12,709 bases of DNA. It comes from Deltaproteobacteria bacterium (GTDB lineage: Bacteria > Bdellovibrionota > UBA1018 > UBA923). The stretch lies in NCBI GenBank assembly GCA_016194795.1, contig JACQAX010000138.1, positions 1 through 12,709 on the forward strand, given 5' to 3'. Position 1 is the stretch's first letter; each line of letters starts with the position of its first letter. Made by a program: the position numbers and the translations under genes. Of the stretch, positions 8,936 to 12,709 are shown one piece after another. A model generated the notes under the pieces. It did not search any database. It saw only the letters and a list, made by a program, of their open reading frames with translations, and was not told the origin of the DNA.

Positions 8936-9005
8936 ACCGAACAAGACCACTCGTGGGATCAGCAAAGACCCCGTTTAGCTGACCGCGGAGTTCATCGACG
9001 GCGGC

Positions 9006-10073
9006 TCAGGAGAGCACCCCGCGCCGGATCTGGTCGCGCTCGATCGCCTCGAAAAGCGCGCGGAAGTTGCCGTCGCCGAAACCGTTGTCGCCCTTGCGCT
9101 GGATGTACTCGAAGAAGAACGGGCCCATCACGTTCTCGGTGAAGATTTGCAACAGGTAGCCCTTGTCGGAGCCGTCGACGAGGATCGCGTACTTCATCAG
9201 CTCCTTCATGTCTTCGGCGACGTTCGGCACGCGCTTCGGAACCGCATCATAATATGTGTCGGGCACGGTGAGGAACTTGAAGTGCTGCTTGTCCTTGAGC
9301 TCGGAGAGGCACGTCAGGATGTTCGACGTGTGGAGCGCGATGTGCTGCACGCCGGGGCCGTGGAAGGTGTCGATGAACTCCTGAATCTGCGACTTGTCGT
9401 TGGTCGGCTCGTTGAAAGGCATCGTCACGCGGCCGTTCGGGTTGCGGATCGCCTCCGAGAACAGCCCCGTCTTGTCGGTGCGGATGTCGAACGTGCGCAC
9501 GAGCGAGAAGCCGAACATCTCGTTGTAGAACTTCGACCAGCGGCCGACCTGGCCTTTCTCGACGTTGACCGTGATGTGATCGATCGTCTGGAGCATCTTG
9601 CCCTTGTGCGTGGGCAGCGGATTCTGGTTCTCGGTGAACTGGTCCTCGAAACGCCCGCTGCCGTCGTACGAGACGAACGAGTTGCGAACGTCGCCGTAGA
9701 CCTGAATGGCCGACCGGTGCTGGACCGCGCCGTCCTTGCCGCGAAGATTCTCGGTGCCGTACGCGCCTCGCGCGCCCTTCTGGCAGCACGCGCGGTAGGC
9801 TTCGTCGGCGTTCGCGACGCGGTAACCGACCGTCAGCACGCCGTCGCCGTGGTTGCGCGTGAACTGGTAGGCCGCGTCCTTGTCGGAGCTGCTCGCGGTG
9901 AGCACGAAACGGATGTCGCCCTGCATGTAGAGCCGCGAGACCTTCGCGCCCTCGGTTCTCGTGCCGACGAGCTGGAAGCCCTGCCGCTCGAAAAGAGGGG
10001 CGGCTTTGTCGAGATCGCGCACCGCATACTCGACGTATTCGACTCCCTGCAGGCTGACCGCGGCTTCGCTCAT
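9006..10073 (-). CDS. hppD: 4-hydroxyphenylpyruvate dioxygenase
   Basis: 355 residues, the usual bacterial length. This cytoplasmic non-heme Fe(II) enzyme converts 4-hydroxyphenylpyruvate and O2 to homogentisate and CO2 in tyrosine breakdown. Two VOC-type halves are visible: N-terminal from about 10 (VEYVEYAVRDLDKAAPLFER) and catalytic C-terminal from about 160. The Fe ligands are H166 (TIDHITVNVEKG), H244 (PGVQHIALHTSN) and E322 (FFFEYIQRKGDNGFGDGNF). The C-terminal NFRALFEAIERDQIRRGVL is the conserved helix that gates the active site. The start at 10071-10073 follows GAGAGG a few bases upstream; the longer open frame to 10421 only crosses the divergent promoter and glutaredoxin gene. No other tyrosine-catabolic gene (hmgA, fahA) is in the window, so it appears monocistronic or followed only by the unknown secreted gene. 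Confidence 0.96.
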   Translation of the reverse strand: MSEAAVSLQGVEYVEYAVRDLDKAAPLFERQGFQLVGTRTEGAKVSRLYMQGDIRFVLTASSSDKDAAYQFTRNHGDGVLTVGYRVANADEAYRACCQKGARGAYGTENLRGKDGAVQHRSAIQVYGDVRNSFVSYDGSGRFEDQFTENQNPLPTHKGKMLQTIDHITVNVEKGQVGRWSKFYNEMFGFSLVRTFDIRTDKTGLFSEAIRNPNGRVTMPFNEPTNDKSQIQEFIDTFHGPGVQHIALHTSNILTCLSELKDKQHFKFLTVPDTYYDAVPKRVPNVAEDMKELMKYAILVDGSDKGYLLQIFTENVMGPFFFEYIQRKGDNGFGDGNFRALFEAIERDQIRRGVLS

Positions 10074-10097
10074 CTTTTCCTCTCTTTCGATGGAAGA

Positions 10098-10127
10098 TTT
10101 AAACCACACTTTGACCCAGTTAGGCAA
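10098..10127 (-). promoter_or_regulatory. Candidate hppD promoter
   Basis: On the minus strand, TTGCCT (10122-10127) and TTTAAA (10098-10103) are 18 bases apart, upstream of the hppD ATG at 10073. Both match the sigma70 consensus in four of six positions. The element overlaps the plus-strand glutaredoxin promoter at 10111-10139, so the two would compete for polymerase. Confidence 0.3.
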
Positions 10128-10139
10128 ACGGGCTAGAAA
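10111..10139 (+). promoter_or_regulatory. Sigma70-type promoter for the glutaredoxin group
   Basis: TTGACC (10111-10116) and TAGAAA (10134-10139) are separated by exactly 17 bases and match the consensus at five and four positions. Transcription would start near 10146, giving a leader of about 15 bases before the GTG at 10161. This is the best promoter seen in the window and would drive glutaredoxin, the hydrolase and the thioredoxin-fold gene together. Confidence 0.5.
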
Positions 10140-10160
10140 AGGGCGTAGAACGGAGCGAAC

Positions 10161-10415
10161 GTGAAGAAAATCACCGTTTATACGATGAACTACTGCCCCT
10201 ACTGCGTGGCGGCGAAAAAGCTGCTTCAATCGAAAGGCCTCGCCTTCGAGGAGGTGCTGGTCGCCGAGGACGACAACGCGACGTGGAAGCGCCTCGAAAA
10301 GGAAACGGGCTACAAAACGATGCCGCAGATCTTCGTCGGCGAGAAATTCGTCGGCGGCTACACGGAGCTCGCGAAGCTCGACTCGAGCGGCGAGCTCGAC
10401 CAGCTCGTCGCCTAA
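10161..10415 (+). CDS. grxC: Glutaredoxin 3-type, dithiol
   Basis: 84 residues, a typical single-domain glutaredoxin. It reduces disulfides and glutathionylated proteins with glutathione in the cytoplasm. C12 and C15 form the dithiol site in YCPYC, T53-M-P55 is the cis-proline loop (family usually TVP), and GG65-66 followed by YTEL is the glutathione-binding turn. The start is GTG at 10161-10163, preceded by CGGAG at suitable distance; the next in-frame start (ATG at 10185) would remove the first beta strand. It begins the plus-strand group and is followed after 4 bases by the alpha/beta hydrolase. Confidence 0.93.
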   Translation: MKKITVYTMNYCPYCVAAKKLLQSKGLAFEEVLVAEDDNATWKRLEKETGYKTMPQIFVGEKFVGGYTELAKLDSSGELDQLVA

Positions 10416-10419
10416 GCTC

Positions 10420-11202
10420 ATGAAGGGGCTCTACCACTACGGCAAAGGCGACCCGGGCAAACCGACCGTGCTCTGCCTGCACGGCCTGCTGGGCTCGGCG
10501 CGCAACCTCCATCGCCTCGTGGAGGCCATCGCGGCCGCGGGCTTTCACGTCGTCGCGTTCGACCAGCGCGGGCACGGTCACAGCCCGCACGCCGCCGACT
10601 ACGAGCTCTCGTCGCTCGCCGCCGACGTCTTCGAGCTGATGGACGAGCTCTCCGTCGACCGCGCGCACCTCGTGGGCCACAGCATGGGCGCGCGAGTGTC
10701 GCTGGCCGCGGCGGCAGCCGATCCCGCGCGCGTCACGAGCCTCGCGATGCTCGACTCGGGCGTGAACGTCCGGCTCGAGCACCTCAAGTCGCTGCAAGAG
10801 ATCGTCGCGCCGCTGCCCGACGGCTACGCCTCGCGCGCCGAAGCGGAAGCCGCGCTCAAGCACCATTCCACGGTTTTTCGCCAGTTTCTCGTCACGAACC
10901 TGCGCGCGCAGCCCGAGCCGCCGTTCGCCTTGCGCTGGATCTTCGACCTCAAAGGCATCCGCGAAGAGCTGCTTCGCACCATCCAGGCCGACCAGGCCAA
11001 CGCCTTCCGCGCGCTACGCTGCCCGACGCTCGTCGCGCGCGGCGAGCTCTCCGAGAGCCTGCTCGACGAGGATCTCGAAGAGCTCAAGCGCCTCAACCCC
11101 CGCGTCCAGACCGCCGTGATCCCGGACGCCGGCCATTGGGTGCACGTCGACAACTTCACCGCGACCGCCGAGGTCGTCACCCGCTTCCTGAGGTCAACCT
11201 GA
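10420..11202 (+). CDS. Alpha/beta-fold hydrolase (YbfF-like esterase)
   Basis: 260 residues, a single alpha/beta hydrolase domain. Seen: the oxyanion-hole motif LHGLLGSARNLHRL at 20-33, DQRGHGHS at 48-55, the nucleophile elbow GHSMG with S88, and H239 in DAGHWVHVDN. The acid of the triad is less clear: the usual position after strand 7 reads ARGELSESLL with no aspartate, whereas D112 in LAMLDSG after strand 6 is available, an arrangement reported for the E. coli esterase YbfF. The gene probably encodes a cytoplasmic carboxylesterase or thioesterase; the substrate is unknown. The ATG lies 4 bases after the glutaredoxin stop with no strong ribosome site, suggesting coupling. The last codons and stop lie in an 11-bp tandem duplication that also provides the ribosome site of the next gene. 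Confidence 0.85.
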   Translation: MKGLYHYGKGDPGKPTVLCLHGLLGSARNLHRLVEAIAAAGFHVVAFDQRGHGHSPHAADYELSSLAADVFELMDELSVDRAHLVGHSMGARVSLAAAAADPARVTSLAMLDSGVNVRLEHLKSLQEIVAPLPDGYASRAEAEAALKHHSTVFRQFLVTNLRAQPEPPFALRWIFDLKGIREELLRTIQADQANAFRALRCPTLVARGELSESLLDEDLEELKRLNPRVQTAVIPDAGHWVHVDNFTATAEVVTRFLRST

Positions 11203-11208
11203 GGTCAA
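11187..11208. repeat. Perfect 11-bp tandem duplication at a gene junction
   Basis: CCTGAGGTCAA occurs twice head to tail (11187-11197 and 11198-11208). The second copy holds the hydrolase stop TGA (11200-11202) and the GAGGT ribosome site of the following gene. With only one copy, the hydrolase frame would read through to a TGA forming a 4-base ATGA overlap with the next start codon. The duplication therefore seems to have changed an overlapping junction into a separated one. Confidence 0.8.
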
Positions 11209-11209
11209 T

Positions 11210-12709
11210 ATGATGCTGAAAATCCCCACCCTGCTCGTGTCCGCTCTTTCATTGGCGTCCGCCGCCCAGGCGCCGGACTTCACGGTCGTGGCCGGCACGA
11301 AGGCCGGGAAACCCGAGCTGGTGGCGGCGCCGCCGGCCGGCCACCACTTCAACGTCAAGGCGCCGATGGAGCTCGACGACTCCGCCACGGGCTCGAAGCT
11401 CGAGCCCTCGAAGGCCACCACGAAGGCGGTGACCTTCCGTTTCGCCGACGCGCGCGCGCGCCAGGCGATCGTCCGCCTCTACCTTTGCGACGACGCCAAC
11501 AAATACTGCGAAAAACACGAGGTCTCGCTGAAGGTCGAGGGAAGCGCGGGCCCCGCCGACCCGGCTCCGCGCCCGCAGGCGCCCGCTACCGGCGGAGCCA
11601 CCGCTCCGGCGCATCCCACGTTCGATCATGGTTTCCGCGTCAACGACCCGAAGGCCGCCTTCGCCGAAGCCGTCGAGAAAAAACGCCCCGTCATGATCGA
11701 CTTCTTCGGGATCTGGTGCCCGCCCTGCAACATGCTCGACGAGGAGGTCTTCGTCTCCCCCGAGTTCAAGAAAGCCTCGGCGAAGTTCGTCAAGCTCAAG
11801 CTCGACGTCGACGCGCCGGTTTCATGGGAGCTCAAGGCGAAATACAAGATCGCGGGGTACCCGACGATCATCTTCGCGTCGCCCGACGGAGAGGAGATCT
11901 CGCGCATCGTCGGTTATCGCGCCAAAAAGGAGTTCGCCTCCGACGTCGAGCGCGCCTGGTCCGGCCGCGAGGAGACTTACTCGAAGCTGAAGGAGACGGC
12001 CGATGCCGGCGACGCGCTTGCCGCCGCGCGCGTCGGCAAGCTCCATCTCGAACGCCACGAGTACGAGCTCGCGCGCAAGTATCTCGAGAAGGCTCCCACG
12101 GAACGCGAGGCTTTTTTCGACGCGAAGATCGGCGAGCTCGAGGCGGCCGGCAAGGACGCGAGAGAGACGCTCGAGGCGGCGCTCCGCGAGTTTCCCGACT
12201 CGCCCAACTCGGTCGATCGGCGCCTGAAGCTCGCCGAAGCGTTCGAGTCGGCCAAGGAAACCGAACGGCACAAGGCCCAGCTCAAGGAAGCCGCGACGCT
12301 CGCCACCCGTCTCGCCGGGCAGCCGGAAAAGCTCGCCGGCTACGACTCGACGCCCGGCGACCTGCTCGAAACCGCCGCCGACACGCTCGACAAGCTCGGC
12401 CTTGCCGACGAAGCGCGCGCGACGTGGAAACGCGCCGCGGTCGCCTACCACGCCCAGGCGTCGCGCGTGGCCAGCGGACGCTCGCGGTCCGAGCGCGGCT
12501 ACAACCTCGAGTACGCCTTCTGCCTGTGGAAATCCGGCGAGAAGGCGAAGGCCGACGAGATCTATCGCGGGCTCGAGAAAAAATATCCGCGCGAGTTCAC
12601 GTTTTACTACAACCACGGCCGCATGAATTTCGAGCTCAAGCAGTTCGCGGACGCGCTGCCGCTCGCGCGCAAGGCATACGAGTTCTCGTACGGCGACAAC
12701 CGCCTGCGA
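11210..12709 (+). CDS. Secreted DsbD-alpha-like / thioredoxin / TPR-like fusion protein (3' end beyond window)
   Basis: 500 codons are present and the frame is open to the window edge, so the gene is partial. It begins with a signal peptide (MMLKIPTLLVSALSLASAAQA). Residues about 21-108 resemble the DsbD N-terminal (alpha/'disulfide corrector') domain: GHHFNVKAP, then C93 and C100 in LYLCDDANKYCEKHEV. A Pro/Ala-rich linker (about 109-137) leads to a thioredoxin domain (about 138-245) with W169-C170-P-P-C173 in GIWCPPCNMLDEEVF and cis-P218 in GYPTIIF. From about 250 on it is helical and charged with TPR-like units, for example IYRGLEKKYPREFTFYYNHG and FADALPLARKAYEF. No membrane domain is visible between the two redox parts, unlike DsbD. 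It probably works as a periplasmic thiol-disulfide protein with a protein-binding scaffold; partners are unknown. The first of two adjacent ATGs (11210 and 11213) is taken, with GAGGT a few bases upstream. Confidence 0.85.
   Translation, partial: MMLKIPTLLVSALSLASAAQAPDFTVVAGTKAGKPELVAAPPAGHHFNVKAPMELDDSATGSKLEPSKATTKAVTFRFADARARQAIVRLYLCDDANKYCEKHEVSLKVEGSAGPADPAPRPQAPATGGATAPAHPTFDHGFRVNDPKAAFAEAVEKKRPVMIDFFGIWCPPCNMLDEEVFVSPEFKKASAKFVKLKLDVDAPVSWELKAKYKIAGYPTIIFASPDGEEISRIVGYRAKKEFASDVERAWSGREETYSKLKETADAGDALAAARVGKLHLERHEYELARKYLEKAPTEREAFFDAKIGELEAAGKDARETLEAALREFPDSPNSVDRRLKLAEAFESAKETERHKAQLKEAATLATRLAGQPEKLAGYDSTPGDLLETAADTLDKLGLADEARATWKRAAVAYHAQASRVASGRSRSERGYNLEYAFCLWKSGEKAKADEIYRGLEKKYPREFTFYYNHGRMNFELKQFADALPLARKAYEFSYGDNRLR

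Noticed and set aside
8893..9005. Rho-independent terminator after hppD
   Set aside because: The palindromes present are close to the next gene's start and are not followed by a U-tract; they fit an operator or leader better.
9147..10136. A plus-strand open frame of 329 codons antisense to hppD
   Set aside because: hppD carries all three iron ligands on the other strand; the antisense product has shadow composition.
11822..12616. A minus-strand open frame of 264 codons within the thioredoxin/TPR gene
   Set aside because: Antisense to a continuous 500-codon frame with signal peptide and WCPPC; no motif of its own.

Overview
The window is GC-rich, tightly packed bacterial DNA. Intergenic gaps are short (the longest are about 90-115 bases) and several genes overlap. 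A Sec-exported thioredoxin-fold protein with a DsbD-like N-terminal region suggests a Gram-negative cell. A proteobacterial or delta-proteobacterial-like lineage is plausible, but nothing here fixes the taxonomy. No rRNA, tRNA, mobile element or CRISPR array is visible.

Left part (1-6443, minus strand): a six-gene cluster for reductive pyrimidine catabolism, read right to left. The order is aldehyde dehydrogenase, beta-ureidopropionase, class-III aminotransferase, dihydropyrimidinase, PreT and PreA (PreA is cut by the window edge). Genes are joined by 4- and 8-base overlaps or by gaps of 3-11 bases, so they very probably form one transcript. Together they would reduce uracil/thymine to the dihydro form (PreTA), open the ring (dihydropyrimidinase), release NH3 and CO2 to give beta-alanine or 3-aminoisobutyrate (beta-ureidopropionase), transaminate this to the semialdehyde, and oxidise the semialdehyde. 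Divergently, at 6547-8022, lies an NCS1-family permease that is the likely uptake system for the pyrimidine or a related ring compound. The 103-base gap between them must hold the control region. No regulator gene lies in the window.

The aminotransferase is broken as written: its N- and C-terminal halves are in different frames, and roughly 35-60 family residues are missing at the junction. A second gene, an unrecognised secreted protein at 8045-8892, has a clean one-base frameshift that is repaired by adding one base to a G4 run. The two disruptions may be sequencing or assembly errors, or real decay.

Right part (8893-12709): 4-hydroxyphenylpyruvate dioxygenase (minus strand) is divergent from a plus-strand group of glutaredoxin, an alpha/beta hydrolase, and a secreted protein combining a DsbD-alpha-like domain, a thioredoxin domain and TPR-like repeats; this last gene runs off the window. 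The 87-base divergent gap carries good sigma70-like promoter sequences. An 11-bp perfect tandem duplication sits at the stop/start junction of the last two genes.

Overall this is mostly a recognisable catabolic locus with housekeeping neighbours. I did not find convincing evidence of a wholly new system. The items most worth a second look are the truncated aminotransferase, the DsbD-like/Trx/TPR fusion, the junction duplication and the unknown secreted protein.
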